A DNA stretch of 64,000 nucleotides. Source: Holacanthus passer (lineage: Eukaryota; Chordata; Actinopteri; Pomacanthidae). The notes beneath the pieces are model-generated. The model had not been told where the DNA came from, ran no database searches, and worked only from the letters and a program-made list of their open reading frames with translations. The translations under genes and the position numbers were made by a program. The DNA lies in the NCBI GenBank assembly GCA_025331565.1, contig JAFREQ010000121.1, positions 754,501-818,500 of the forward strand, given 5' to 3'. Of this stretch, positions 1 to 12,110 are shown piece after piece. How positions within the stretch are numbered: position 1 is the first letter of the stretch; every line of letters begins with the position of its first letter.

Positions 1-195
1 GTCTGTAAGTGTGTACTGTACGTGTACTGTGTGTGTACTGTAGTACTGTACACTTGGCAGATCAACTTCAGCAGCCTGTTCATCTAAATCTGACTCTGTG
101 ATTTATTTGTTCTGTGAGCTCCAAAGCAAAGACTAATGACATTTCCTGCTCTGTTCTGACTGCAGGAATCAGGCTCTGTACGAGTACACGTGTAC

Positions 196-470
196 AGATG
201 AAGTAACACATTTACTCAAGTGCAGCACTTCAGTACAGTTTTGAGTTACTTCTACTTTACCTGAGTCATTTCATTTTTTATGCTACTTCATACTTCATTG
301 ACACTCACTACATATCAGTGGGAAATGTAGTATTTTTTCAGTTTTTACATTTTTTGATACCTTTAGTTACTAGTTACTTTACTTTTTGAATGAAGGACTT
401 GTAATTCTACTTATAATAAGTATTTCTACACTGTGGCACTATTACCTGAGCTCTTCTTCCACCACTAAAC
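196..470 (+). repeat. dispersed teleost repeat, AGTACTTTTACT-type
   Basis: Dense in ACTTTTAC, TACTTCTAC and AGTTACTTTACTTTT words with the internal CAGTGGGAAATGTAGTATTTTT segment. It closely parallels the copy at 11371-11706 (CAGAGGGAAATATTGTACTT). It is a non-coding dispersed element; terminal repeats could not be defined in this decayed copy. Confidence 0.6.
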
Positions 471-1969
471 TGCTCACTTCTGGTATTTAATGGTCATGAA
501 GTTCTGTTTTTGGGCGAATGTTGAAACTACGAACTTCACTGAGAAACTTAAGTGTTGATGTCGAGTGAAAGTAAAGAAGTCATGTGATCAGCAACACTGA
601 CAGATTGGTGATTGGGTTTAGTACTGCGACAATACTGATGTAGATGTAGAAGTCTAACTCCAAAAAGTTAGTGCTGCTTGTTGTACATGACTGAAATAGT
701 TCAAACACAGTCAGCATTAATTGGAAGTTAAACCACACAGTGGAAACATTGGAGGTTTAATTTGAGGCTTCACTTAGTCCTGGAGTAACATTAAACCTCC
801 TTTAGGACTAAGGGCTTCTTGACTCTTCATTACTTCCCATTATTGTGGGAAGGGTTTGCATATTACTGCATATATGGAAGTTTCAAATAATCCAAGGTAA
901 ACTTGGTTTTTTCAACAGCATTTTTACGACTATATTCCAACTTGTACTTAGACTCATATTGGAATAGTGATTTGAAAGAGTCATTGCAGTCATGATCTGA
1001 ATGAGAAGTCAGAAAGGGTTTGAGTGAGTCAGTCAGAATCAGACTGTATTAGATGCTTTGTGTTCAAATCTTTGAAGAGAATCTCTGCAGAATGAAACAA
1101 AGATTCACTTTTACATGATTTCCGACTGATTTCCAACTGCAAAAAGGACGAGTTCTGTAACTGAGGCTGCAATTTAAATGTGTTCTGTGTGTGAAAGCGA
1201 AGCTAAAAATAAGAGCTGACTGACTTCCTTTTCTCTGGCCAATTTAATCTCCCTCTTCTCTCCCTCCTGCCATGAAACTGCGAGTGCAGAACGCAAATGA
1301 TTCACAGACAGGAAAGAATTCAGAAAAGCTTCGAGGTTACAAACTGCAGGCTCCCTCTTGTACCACCGAGCTCCTTTACTGAACTCAGAACCTTTGACAG
1401 CAGCAGCAAAATGACAGGCCAACACTCGGTGTGACAGAGCTGTGTTTCACTTCACTGACTCAACGGTTCTATAAAGTGAGCTGCTCATTTAACAAAATGG
1501 TGGCTTTTGACTTAACAAGCAATTATAGATTTTTCTGGTTGAGCGAAACATTGACTCCTGTGTTAAATATCAATAATAGGTACCTTTTAGTCCCTCAGCC
1601 CCAGAGTTTGATATCTTCCTCTGTTTTCCTACAAAATAAAACTCAACAGATCAGCTTCTTTGATAATCTGTTGGTTACCACTGAAATGTCCTGGCAGCGT
1701 TACTTCTGTACAGCAACGCACCAGTACAGGTCTGGAAGAAGAAGATGGCTCAGGCAAACTGGACATAAAAACAACGTAGTAAAATACTCTCCTGTTCCTA
1801 ACAAACATGTTTATGTACTGCAAGCTGAAATGTATTGATTATGAACAAACCAAAATCTTTTTTATTCAATATTCATGGTTCTGGCCCAACAGTCTCTCCG
1901 CTTGTTTTAATGGCCAAATTTCCTGTTTCCCCATCGCCTACAAAATAAATGTATTTTCTGCTACAATGA

Positions 1970-2310
1970 GTAGAGGTTGTACTTAAGCTAAGTGCTAACA
2001 TCGCCACGCTAACATGCATGTAATGACAATGCTACTACGCTGATGCTTTGCAGGTGTAATGTTTACCACGTTCACCATCTTTACCATCTTAATTAGCACT
2101 AAACGCTAAGTAGAGCTGAGGCTGAATGTCAGTTTCGCACGTATTTAGTCATAAATCAAAGTATTGGACAAACTGGAATATGATGCCAAATGCTGATCAC
2201 TGAGGGAAACATGAATATTTGAACCAAGTTTCATGGCAAACACTCACATAGTTTGAGCATAGAGATTCACTCAAAACCACAAACGTGAACCTCCTAACGT
2301 TTCCTATAAG
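1970..2310 (+). repeat. dispersed teleost repeat with GCTAAC motifs
   Basis: Carries AAGCTAAGTGCTAACATCGC, then TTGAACCAAGTTTCATGGCA, then AGAGATTCACTCAAAACCAC. These are words common in a non-coding teleost repeat that typically ends 'caaaaccacaaatgtgaacct'. Recognised from general familiarity; boundaries are approximate. Confidence 0.45.
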
Positions 2311-5300
2311 ACCTATAAGACGAGGTTGACAGGAGGACAGAAGGTGGAGAGATTCATAGATATCAAAAGAGATTTGGAGTCAGAGAGCAGATCAGCAGGG
2401 AGGTACCAGGAGAAAAAAAGCACTGATACTGACCTTCAGTTTCGCCAACATAGAGCACAATGCAGTTCAATAAATCTCGTCTTTATCTCCTCAGAGGAAC
2501 AGCCCTCTGAAAACATCCAAATACTTTCACCACTGACATCAGAGTCAAGTTTAATCAGAGCAGAGAGCCTCCCTGGTTATTTCCACATGTCAACCTGATA
2601 TGTGAAACTCTGAACAGTTTCAAAAAAGAGAAATGAGCAAGCTCTGAATTCATTTTCTATCCAGCCTGCTGCAGCAGCCACTGGCTCTGTAACCTCCCTG
2701 CTGGATCTGCACAGAGCTCTGTTGTACAGTTCTAACAAAAACCTCCATTACTTGTTGCCTCAGGGAGAGTTACCACCAAATCCACCTGGGGCAAGTCATT
2801 CTGACACGGGTCATTGAATTCATCATCTCAGCGAACACATGTCTGGGGTCAAAAACAGCCTCAGAACTGAAATCAGCAGGACGTTTTAATGGATCTGCAG
2901 GTGAAGGACCAGACCGAACACCCAGACCAGTTTGTTCTGCGACCGAAGTTAGCCCCAGGTCTGTTTGTGTTGGGTCTCCATGTGGTACCAGCATGTTGAA
3001 CGAATAAATAATGATCTTTAACAATTACATTTAGCCTAGATTCCTGTCAAAGACTGAAAAAGGGTCCTGAACCGACTGAAACAGATGAAGCCTCTCTTAG
3101 CAAAACAGGGTGGAGGGGTCACTTTCATACACAACGTCTATTATTACCTTTGTCCTGGTTTGTTTCTTTAAAAGAAAAATAAATAATCTTGCATTATCAT
3201 TTGTTGATAAGGATCAAATCTGGTTATTAAAGAATCGTGACCAAGATACATTCTAAGCAAACTTGTTGGATGAGCAATGTTGTTTACATGGCTTTGTCTG
3301 TTTCTACATTAACTCAAACCTATATGTGACATTTATTTCGACATATATGCGAACATCAAAATATATCCTGGTAAATGTATTGGCTTAGCAGTCGTGTTAA
3401 AATGTGTAATTAAAGTGAGATCATTTTAACCCATCTGTGATAGTGCTTTCAACGCCAGCTGCATCTCATGGTCTTCAGTCAGCCGTTGAGATGAAGCTGA
3501 AAGCTCAGAGAAAAGCTCGAACTGCAAGTGGGTCTTTAAGATTTCTTTTCCAATTGTCTCTCCCCACAGGGAATCTAACCTACACATTTAAAGGGTTTGT
3601 TCACCCAAATTACAAAACACCAACATTTCTCCCTCCTCCTCCTGCTCGGTATCCAGCCAGACAGATAGTTTTAGTCTTATTCATACAAGTTTTGAGATAT
3701 CTGACTCAGTGGTTTCTGCAACCCCAGTGCAACAGAGGTTTCTGTCTTCAGAGCTTTGAAAACTGAACACAGCAATCTCCAGAAACAGCATTTCACTTTT
3801 CACTGTTTTTCTCTGAATGTAAAAACTGGTTCCAATGTGGAATAGTAACAATATCAAGAAATCATAATTTTTTCAGTGTCAGTACTGTAACATTTTCTTC
3901 CACATGACAGGCTGAGTGTCAGGGCATCCCTGCAAGGCCTGAGGTGTGTCTGCTTTTCATTTGCTGGTGTCTTCGCCTGGACTGCAGCATAGCGTCACCC
4001 TCCTCATTCCTCATCCTGGTGCTGACCTCGGCCTGACACGCCACCATTCAACCTGCAATCTCGTGTTTCTCTGAGGCATTTACCGAAGGTTACGACCCCA
4101 TTATAGAGCCGCAGCCAGTCACCAAGCAGAGGAGAAGGAGGTGAAATGTTTCAAGAGCTTTCAATCTTTCCAAAGACAGACAGAGAAAAAACAAACAAAA
4201 TCAACTGACCCTAAACCAGCATATTCCTCATTTAATATATTTCAGCTTGTGTAAGTGAAGAAGCTATAAATGTGCCGTAAAAGAGGGAGATAAATTGTCC
4301 AGGGAGATGATGTCTGACTGAGTTTCACAAAGCAGACATGATGAAAGTGAAATCCTGTTTTGCATGTTGTACTACTGACCTGATCTATATTAATCTGAGA
4401 GAGTGCAGGTGGTGCAGACAGAGCTGTCAGTGCACCGAGAGAAAAGGCAAAATAATGACTAACTACATTCAACACTGTTTAAAACTTTACAGACATTTAA
4501 ACTAGAACACCTGCAGTGGAAATAGGGCAAAAAGAAAAAGAGAAGAAGAATGATGGCCAATGATGGCTGTCCCCAACCCGGACAAAAGGTCAGAGGTCAT
4601 AGATGGACACATCTGATTGGTCTGAACAGACTTCCTGTTTGCTTCCTGACCTGCTGAGTGCGGTGACACACTGATGGAGAATCTGTCATTAGGAATATGA
4701 AGCTGATTGGAAAATGTCTCTCGCTGTGTGTTTTCTGTCAGAGGATCCATTAATAACATGGTTTGACTCAGACCAAATAATCGATAACAGGGGCTGACAC
4801 ACAGATTCACAGACATTTACATACTGAAGAAAAGCAGTATTTTGTCACCGTTGCTCTGCTCAGCACATCTGAATGTGACTGTGTGTTGTCTGTGTTTGGT
4901 CAGTTACACAATCGGTGACAAAGTAAAATGAAATTAACATAAAGTGTCTCCAGAACAGCCTCAGTGCTCCTTGATTCTCTGAGTCCTTCCTGGTGGTTTT
5001 TTTCAGTGAAGAGGAGCACTGGCTTAAATTATCTCTCCAAAATCTCCCACAGGTTTTCGGTCCAGATCTGACTGTGGAGGCCGGAGCTTATGATTCACAT
5101 TATTTTCATCCTCAGCTCTCTGCATTCAGTATATTTCTCCACTCATTTATTCAGGCTTTTCCTTTTATTTATGACCTTCCTAGATGTGCTGATGAGTAAA
5201 AAATTCACCACCAAAGAACACCGTGAGCCCAGAATGCCAAACTACATGACCAGCGGCTGTTTTCTTCTGCAGTGTTTTGTTGTTCCTTTGACCTCGACCA

Positions 5301-6194
5301 GCTCTTCAGCACTGCACTGTGTGACCGACCTTGAATCCAAACAGTGTGAACAGAAAGCTTTCCCAGGGGTAAATAAGGAAACTACATTAAAACATGACTG
5401 GCTGGCTAGAAAAATGTGAGCAAGGAGAAACAGAACCAGGTATGTTTGCAGTTCTAAAAAAGAGCAAATGCATCAGACCTGAAGTTTCTTTGTCTGCGGG
5501 CTTCAGTTAATGAAACACGACTCAGAGTCGGCCGACCCTCCTGCTCAGCTCCTCTTACCACCACTTTCTTCTTTTGTCAGCCCGGCAGAGGTGACTCGTC
5601 AGGTAACAGCTTCCTCCAACAGCTGGAGGGGGTCAGAGGGTCATGTGACATCAGCCTCGGGCCAATCAGCAGCCACGGAGCTCTCAGCATTCCTGAACGT
5701 CTGTGGATTGTTTGATATTGGATTACCCTGATTCGCCCACTGCCCTTTTCACAATGTCACCTTCGCTACAGTCTGACATTTGAAGTTCGAGAGCCGACGT
5801 TCTTTTCTTCTTCCTTCAGGCACTGAAGTATCTGCAGCTAACATTCTGACATTGACTAAAACAGCACTGATGGAAATATACCATCAAAAAACAGTAGCCA
5901 TCAATGTTTTAAGGCAATGAATGTAAACACTTACACAAGTCTTATCAGTTTTAAAGCTGGTTTGCAACAATATCCACAGTAGAGAATGCAAATTTGAGGG
6001 GGGGTTAGCATTTTGATTCTTTAAGAGTTGAATGATCTGAATCGTTCTTATGTCTATATAAATAACTAGCGTGTACTCCGTTAGCTCGATGCTAAAACAC
6101 AACAGCTTGCATGTAGACAGTCTGCACAGAATTCCAGTATGATTTCAGCATTAGAAAGTTTTTCCAGTATTAGAAAGTCCAGTCCAAAAAAACA

Positions 6195-6310
6195 AACCTC
6201 ATGGTGGCACTAGAGGAAAATTCAGAGGAAAGCCAAAGTCAGTACAGTTGGATAATCCTCTGGGAACCATGAACGGCCATAGAAAATTGGTATTGGTAGT
6301 GGGAATTCAA
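6195..6310 (+). repeat. fragment of a teleost repeat (GTGGCACTAGAGGAAAA type)
   Basis: GGTGGCACTAGAGGAAAATT followed by AAGCCAAAGTCAGTACAGTT and ATCCTCTGGGAACCATGAAC. It appears to be the other end of the family seen at 1970-2310. Confidence 0.45.
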
Positions 6311-7267
6311 TAAGTACTGAGATGGTGGATTAACCAGTATTTACAAAAAACGCTGCTGCTAATAGTCAAAAACAATATTTGATCAAACTAAGCTTCTTCC
6401 ATCAATGAGGCATAAAAACAGGCCTGATTTTCCAGCTCACTTGGCAGATTCTTTCCTTGTCAGGATGATTGTCTTGGTTATCAGAGGAGACAGAGCTTCT
6501 CTCCGGCTGCATACAAGAGGACACGGTCGACTCATCCGTCATCTGGATCCCTCCTGCTTGTTATCACTTCAGTTTCGTCAGCCCGCTCTCAAACACTCGC
6601 AGCTAATGTTGCGTTGAGGGCCGAGCCGGTCAGAGCCGACAGAGAGAACCAGGCAGAGCTCAGAGTTTGAGTAACAAGCTGCACAGTGTGAGTGAGCGAG
6701 GCAGAGATAAGGCCTGTTCACAGGGGACGCACATTATGTGAGGATGTCGTGTAATTAATGAATAAACCTCTGCAGCTTTGTGTTACATGAAAAAACACCT
6801 TCTTGATTGAATCCACTGCTACTACAAAGAGAGGAGGAGGCAGAACTCAGACCTTTACAAGACAAAGACGTCGCAGGAAATGAAGAGGAAGAAGTACAAA
6901 TTAATTACAAGCCTAAACAACTACAGCTGAAATTTCAGGGCAACGTATTCTGGAAATCCGACTGATGACAAATAGTCAGCAAAATCCTCACATCTGAGAA
7001 GCTAAAAATACAAAATGTTTGGCATTTTTCATTGATTGATTAATTTTCTGTTGATTAATCATTAAATCAGCTTTCAGCTCTAATTCAGTTTGTCTGTTAG
7101 TTAGCTTCATATATTCCAGATTCCAAAGAACTGGAAAGTTCAGCCATGGGCAAAGATTATATGACACTCTGTATTTTAAGGATTTCTTATTGCGTGGCAT
7201 TTTTTAATATTTGTCATATTTTTTTTAGTAACTTCCGCATGAGCCTGATAACTGAGCTGACGTTTTG

Positions 7268-7355
7268 TTTAGGGCTGCAACTGAGGTTTACTTTCATTAT
7301 TGATTAATCTCCATTATTTTCTCAATTAATCATTTGGTCAATACATTTTTTTGTC
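7268..7355 (+). repeat. dispersed repeat, GGGCTGCAACT / ATTAATC type
   Basis: Starts TTTAGGGCTGCAACTGAGG and continues with ATTGATTAATCTCCATTATT and TCAATTAATCATTTGGTCAA, the typical first part of an abundant teleost element. A related piece lies at 7025-7095. Confidence 0.55.
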
Positions 7356-7640
7356 GCCCTTGACCTATAACTGTTCGTCATGGATGTAACCAGGTCGCTA
7401 TGCAGGATGATAATTCTTAACACTGTCTACAGAGCTCTGATTGGTTGAACGGGGGAAAAAGGGGTAACACCAGACGTATGAACCACTGATGTAAGGTCTG
7501 AGACCAGACTGGTACTGTTCTTATTTACAGCTTATAGAAATCTGGTGCATGACCTCAGGACTGTCTGACACTGAGGTGGATCTGGATGTGATGCAGATTA
7601 AAAACTGTGAAACATTTTGTATCATTAAAACAGCACAGAC

Positions 7641-7676
<36 letters not shown>
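7641..7676. repeat. (AGAT)9 microsatellite
   Basis: Nine uninterrupted AGAT units. Confidence 0.95.
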
Positions 7677-7833
7677 GAGTGTATCATTAATAGGACGGAG
7701 GGGGTGTTAGTCTTTGGGGGGTGTCCCGTGTTGTTTGGGGTCAGCGGTGTTTGGAAGTCTCTGCCTTTGTTCAAATCTCATCAAGTGTGAAAATTGGGGG
7801 CAGGCCTGAGGCCCTCTGCTGCATCATCATCTG

Positions 7834-7855
7834 CATCATCATCATCATCATCATC
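7834..7855. repeat. (ATC)n microsatellite
   Basis: Seven ATC units, with a shorter run (7822-7829) just before. Confidence 0.9.
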
Positions 7856-10410
7856 CCTGTGCTCCACCAGATCAGCCAACAGAACAAACACACATGTGGA
7901 CATCACTGAAGGAAACATTAACCTTCGGCAGTGCTCACTCACATGAACAGGACGCGGCGACTGATACGAGCAGGGTCGTGATGCCAGATGTAATTTACAC
8001 TTTTACAGTTCTGAGGCCCAGAGAGACTTGTAGGTGGAAAAAGCATCATTTCCTGCCCAGATCAACAACTTAACAAGCAGCTAACAAGTGACGTTTTCAT
8101 CCCTGGTGAGCTCGGTGTCAGACTGTTATGACACAAACATACTCAGGAACAGTGACAGAGATCAGTCCAGGACTTCATGTGCTACCTCTAATAGATGTCT
8201 GATATGTCTGTATGTTATAAATGTGTTAGACTGTTATAAACAAAAAAACAACCCAAAAAGCAGCTTTCAGCAGAGTTAGAGGTGCGCTGAGTATCCAACC
8301 TCTGCACACGGACTGAAATGTCTGATTATATACTTGTTTACTTACTCAGAAATGATTAGATATTGCCTCATTTAAATCACAAATGTAGTAAAGTTTCTCC
8401 TTATTTTGTTGAGGTGAAGTTTTTTAATGGCTGCTTTGTGATTCAACAGACATTTGGCTTATTATTTTAAATACAAAAAAGGGTTTTGTAAAGAAAGAAT
8501 AACATATATTCCTCAATATGAGAGAAAGGTTTCTTATATTACATACTGGAACTAGAACTTCGAGCACACAAGGTCATCCTGATAAGCCTCCAGTTCTGCC
8601 TTTGATTTGATATAGTGGCCCCTAAATGCACTCAGATGTATTTTTATAATCCCTGTAGATGTTATTACAATCCCCCAGTTTGGTGTAGTGCACTCAAAAT
8701 GTGCTTAAACCCCCAGAAGAGCTCAGATTTTGGGATTTGAGGGTGCGATTGGTCACTGTAACAAAACGATGGCGTGTTTGTCATAACGCAACTAATAATT
8801 ATTCTCATAACCAATGAATTTGCCAGTGTTTTTATTCAGTATCTGAACAGGAACATTGTCAGCATGAAAAACCTCCACTGGAGATCAAAACTGTGTCCAA
8901 ACCAGAAACAAAATGTGGAACCAAAACTAAGATCTCCCCCAAACCACGACAGCTACAATGTGAAAGCAGAAGCAGAGCATGTGTATTCAAGGCAATCTGA
9001 CCTCATTTAGACTAATGACCGGCAACAGATGGCTCAGGTTCACATTTCATGGTTAAGATGGTGACTAGAGAGTGTTTGGCTCCAAATGACTCAAAACAGG
9101 ATCTGTAATCTGAGCTAAAAACACTGCGCAACCTCCAGTGATTTGGAAATTAGAGGTCACTCATCAATCAGCTATTGTGTACAGACTGTAAATTTAATAA
9201 CACCACTTAAAACAAATGCCTCCATCTGTTCTACTTAAATGAGAGAGGCCATAAAACACAACGTGACAGAGTGAAATTGAACCTACAGAGAATTCTCATC
9301 TGAATCTGCAGCTCCTCTCCACTTTACAGATCTTTATACTGAGGTTCAGCTCATTGGTTGTCCTGTTCTGGTTCACTCTCAGTTCTCTCATGGCATCGTT
9401 TTCAGAGAAAGAAAGACAAGCTGGTGAACATTCAGCAGCTAGAGCGACAGATGTTTCCCTCAGGAGCTGGTAGAGACCAAACACAGAGCGAAAACCGAGA
9501 GAAAACTGGACTCAGATTCATCAGGTGACACAAACACAAATCCAATGTTGCTCTGGATGTGGAAATAAACAACTGTTAGCTGACAAGTTCAACACACCAA
9601 CTTAAAAGGAGACGATATGAAAAAAACTCTGTTATTGCAGGTTTAAGGTGGAAAAGTGACTTTGACATTACACTGCTACAGTAGAGACTGCTGGCTTATC
9701 ACCATCAAGGACAACAGGTTACACTTTAACCTAATGGATTTTACCGGGTTCATTAACTCCTAAAAGTGCAACACTTTCTTAAACAGAATAAATAAATCGT
9801 TTTCACTCCGTGTCACACACAAACAGAGAGGGAGGACAGGGGGGACGCCAAACCCAGTTAATCATCTTGTAAAATTCCTTCAGCTGATGGCGATTTCTTT
9901 CTTTCAGATGGCATCACTTCGATTCATCTACAACATTCCTCCTCTGGGTTCACTTGCTGAAGGGAAAGTCCGACATCCGGCACTTCCTGGTTGGCTTCTA
10001 CAGAGCTCTGCATTCATGTGCTGCTGTGTCACAAAGACAAACTGTGGCCCCGAATCATAAACCCGATCGTCCACAATTTATTTATTTACTAAATGTAAAT
10101 ATTAACTGCTGATCCTGAGTTACTGTAGACACAAAACAAAAGTCTATATTGTGGCTTTGTACCTAAAAAACACCTGCATTTCCAACTAATATAAAATATA
10201 AAATCCCAGCACATGCAAACAAATGCAGGATGTTTATTCACTGATGATTCACTTGTTGGCCTGTTAAACATCTTATACTATACATTTTAGATACTGTCTG
10301 TGTTGAACAGACTAATTTCACTTTCACATTTAGTTTTCCATCTGGGTTTTCATTGCAACCTCTTGCATTATTTCCAAGTGAGGAAAGACCACAAAGGGTG
10401 ATGATGGAAG

Positions 10411-10446
10411 CCCCCCCTCCCTCCCTCCCACCCCCCGGCCTCGCCC
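10411..10446 (-). promoter_or_regulatory. C-rich/G-rich tract with quadruplex potential, dbn1 intron 1
   Basis: Runs of seven, three, three, three and six C (10411-10436), followed by further C runs, lie about 610 bp inside intron 1 of the drebrin-family gene. The sense strand carries the G runs. Confidence 0.45.
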
Positions 10447-10510
10447 CTCTCCTCTCCGCCCTCGTTTGGGGATGCAGGGGCTCATCCGTATCTCTGGACC
10501 AGGCCCTCTC

Positions 10511-10530
10511 ACACACACACACACACACAC
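10511..10530. repeat. (AC)10 microsatellite
   Basis: Ten AC units within the CpG-rich block of the drebrin-family gene. Confidence 0.9.
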
Positions 10531-11058
10531 CGCTGCTGCATCGCATTACAGAGAAGGCTGAAATTGCTTCCAGCTGGCTGAGAGTGAAGCAGGTCCGGAC
10601 CGAAGCTCAGAGCAGAGACAAAGCTCCGTTTGCACAATCATGCGTCCAGCGTTGCGCTCAGTCCGGACTCTGCAGTGCAGCTCAGTCCAGCCTGCAGAAC
10701 CTGCTGCTGCCCGCTTCACAACCCCACAACCAAACTCCCACTGTCACTGTGTAAAGCCTCATCCAGCCCAGAGATGCTGCGGGATCACAGAGAGGCACAG
10801 CCGAGCTTTTCAGCCGGACACGACCTGCGCTGACACAGAGTCCTGCTGACTCTTCACACCCGGCCTGCACCGCCACAGCTTCCACACCACATGATGAAGA
10901 TGAGGATGAAGGCGATGCCGCCGGTCCCGTCCTGCGCATCCTCAGCGCGCACAGAGCCGGACAACAAAACCCCGAGGGACACGACCGGGAGACAGAGGAG
11001 GATGGAGACAGAGGAGGGGGGACGGACAGAGGGGGGACCAGCCGGGACCGGGACTCAC

Positions 11059-11141
11059 CAGTCGGTGTCCGAGGTCTCGTCGATGACGTCCTGGTAGGCG
11101 GTGAGCAGCACCAGTCTGTTCTTGGAGAGATTCACGGCCAT
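11059..11141 (-). CDS. dbn1: drebrin-family protein, first coding exon (partial gene)
   Basis: Reading the minus strand from 11141 gives 27 codons plus two bases of a Trp codon, starting MAVNLSKNRLVLLTAYQDVI and ending before a consensus donor (GTGAGT, 11053-11058), phase 2. This is the start of the actin-depolymerising-factor homology (ADF-H) domain of the drebrin / drebrin-like family, F-actin-binding proteins of dendritic spines and cell cortex. The first eight residues match drebrin-like protein (DBNL), but the RLxLLxAYxDVI stretch and the TDW end resemble drebrin itself, so dbn1 is preferred. The start has a strong Kozak context (A at -3, G at +4). The exon lies in a CpG-rich block, as expected for a promoter-proximal exon. 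No exon for the rest of the ADF-H domain is visible in the 11 kb downstream, so intron 1 runs off the left edge. The family call is firm; the dbn1 versus dbnl choice is inference. Confidence 0.82.
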
Positions 11142-11213
11142 GTTTGTGTCCCTGCAGGCATCCAGACCGCTGCTGATGGAGAGAGACACGGAGTGAGACC
11201 GGAGAGGACGGAC

Positions 11214-11249
11214 AGGAGGAGGAGGAGGAGGAGGAGGAGGAGGAGGAGG
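11214..11249. repeat. (AGG)12 microsatellite in the probable dbn1 5' UTR/promoter
   Basis: Twelve AGG units, i.e. (CCT)12 on the sense strand, about 75 bp upstream of the start codon. Pyrimidine-rich 5' UTR tracts can affect translation; that is speculative here. Confidence 0.9.
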
Positions 11250-11370
11250 CTCTGACTGGAGGAGACAAAGAGACCAACACGGTGTCCGCGGGGTCCTAGC
11301 GCCGGAACCTGACCGGTCTGATGGGTCCTAGTGCCGACGAGTTCAAGCACAGCCACACAGAGTAATCTGC

Positions 11371-11706
11371 GGTGGAAAGTAACTAAGTACATTTAGTCAA
11401 ATACTGTCTTTTGACTTCACTCAAGTATTTCTATTTACCGCTACTTTATACTTCTACTCCGCTATGATTCAGAGGGAAATATTGTACTTTTTACTGCACT
11501 ACATTTATTTGACAACTTTAGATACTAGTTACTTTACACATTCAGATAAACAACACGAAAATATCTCAACACATAAATTATGGCATTTTTACAATATATC
11601 AATAAGACTTCACTGATCTCACAAACTTTTTTTACTTGTACCAGAGTATTTGTACACTGTGGTATTGCTACTTTTACTTTAGTAAATGATCTGAGTACTT
11701 CGTTCA
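11371..11706 (+). repeat. dispersed teleost repeat, AGTACTTTTACT-type, best-preserved copy
   Basis: Starts GGTGGAAAGTAACTAAGTAC and continues through ACTTTATACTTCTACTCCGC, AGAGGGAAATATTGTACTTT and TACTAGTTACTTTACACATT to CTGAGTACTTCGTTC. It lies immediately upstream of the drebrin-family first exon, at the edge of the CpG-rich block. No coding capacity. Confidence 0.7.
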
Positions 11707-11916
11707 ACACTGAAAATAATACGGAACAAAACCTTTTTGACTGGACCATTTTCGAACTCATAGACTTAAATAGCCAAGACATAAAATTAAAGGAAAGCAT
11801 TTACATGCTTTCATTAAGGACTGTGATTTACTAATAATTTCCTGGGAAGAAAGACAAACAGAGGAAAGAGGTCACTTGGTGCTAAATTATAAGTAAAAGA
11901 GACTGTTTTCAACAGG

Positions 11917-12110
11917 GCTGCACCGAACCATTATTTTCAATTAATCTGCCAATTATTTACTCAATAATTTTTTTGTTCTATAAAATAAGCCAAGGTGACG
12001 TCATCAAATCAAGGAAATTCACACAAAATCACATCCATCTTTTTAGGAAACTTAAAATAAAGCTTTACCCCTATTTTTATTCACCTTTAATCAACTGATG
12101 ATCTTAACTG
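11917..12110 (+). repeat. dispersed repeat, GGGCTGCAACT / ATTAATC type
   Basis: AGGGCTGCACCGAACCATTA then TTCAATTAATCTGCCAATTA and ACTCAATAATTTTTTTGTTC, with a partner-like fragment TTAATCAACTGATGATC near 12088. Decayed and non-coding. Confidence 0.5.

Larger units (their letters stand above)
1..11058 (-). other. intron 1 of the drebrin-family gene (continues off the left edge)
   Basis: No coding exon was recognised here. All open frames are short and lack family resemblance or paired splice signals. The stretch holds decayed repeats near 196-470, 1970-2300, 6195-6310 and 7268-7355, plus an (AGAT)9 and an (ATC)n microsatellite. That it is intronic follows from the donor at 11058 and from the absence of the expected second ADF-H exon. 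An unrelated small gene cannot be excluded. Confidence 0.5.
10400..11345. promoter_or_regulatory. CpG-rich promoter block of the drebrin-family gene
   Basis: A GC- and CpG-rich stretch surrounds the first coding exon in otherwise AT-rich DNA. It includes a C-rich run at 10411-10446, a (CA)10 tract and an AGG12 tract upstream of the ATG. It probably contains the 5' UTR and core promoter between about 11142 and 11345 on the minus strand. I see no clear TATA box; a CpG-island promoter is inferred from composition and position only. Confidence 0.55.

Noticed and set aside
1431..1838. 135-codon plus-strand frame
   Set aside because: No recognisable domain, AT-rich composition, no splice partner, and repeat-like words nearby. 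Most likely a chance frame.
10353..10754. 133-codon plus-strand frame in the CpG-rich block
   Set aside because: It translates C-rich and CA tracts, and GC-rich DNA has few chance stops. No family match.
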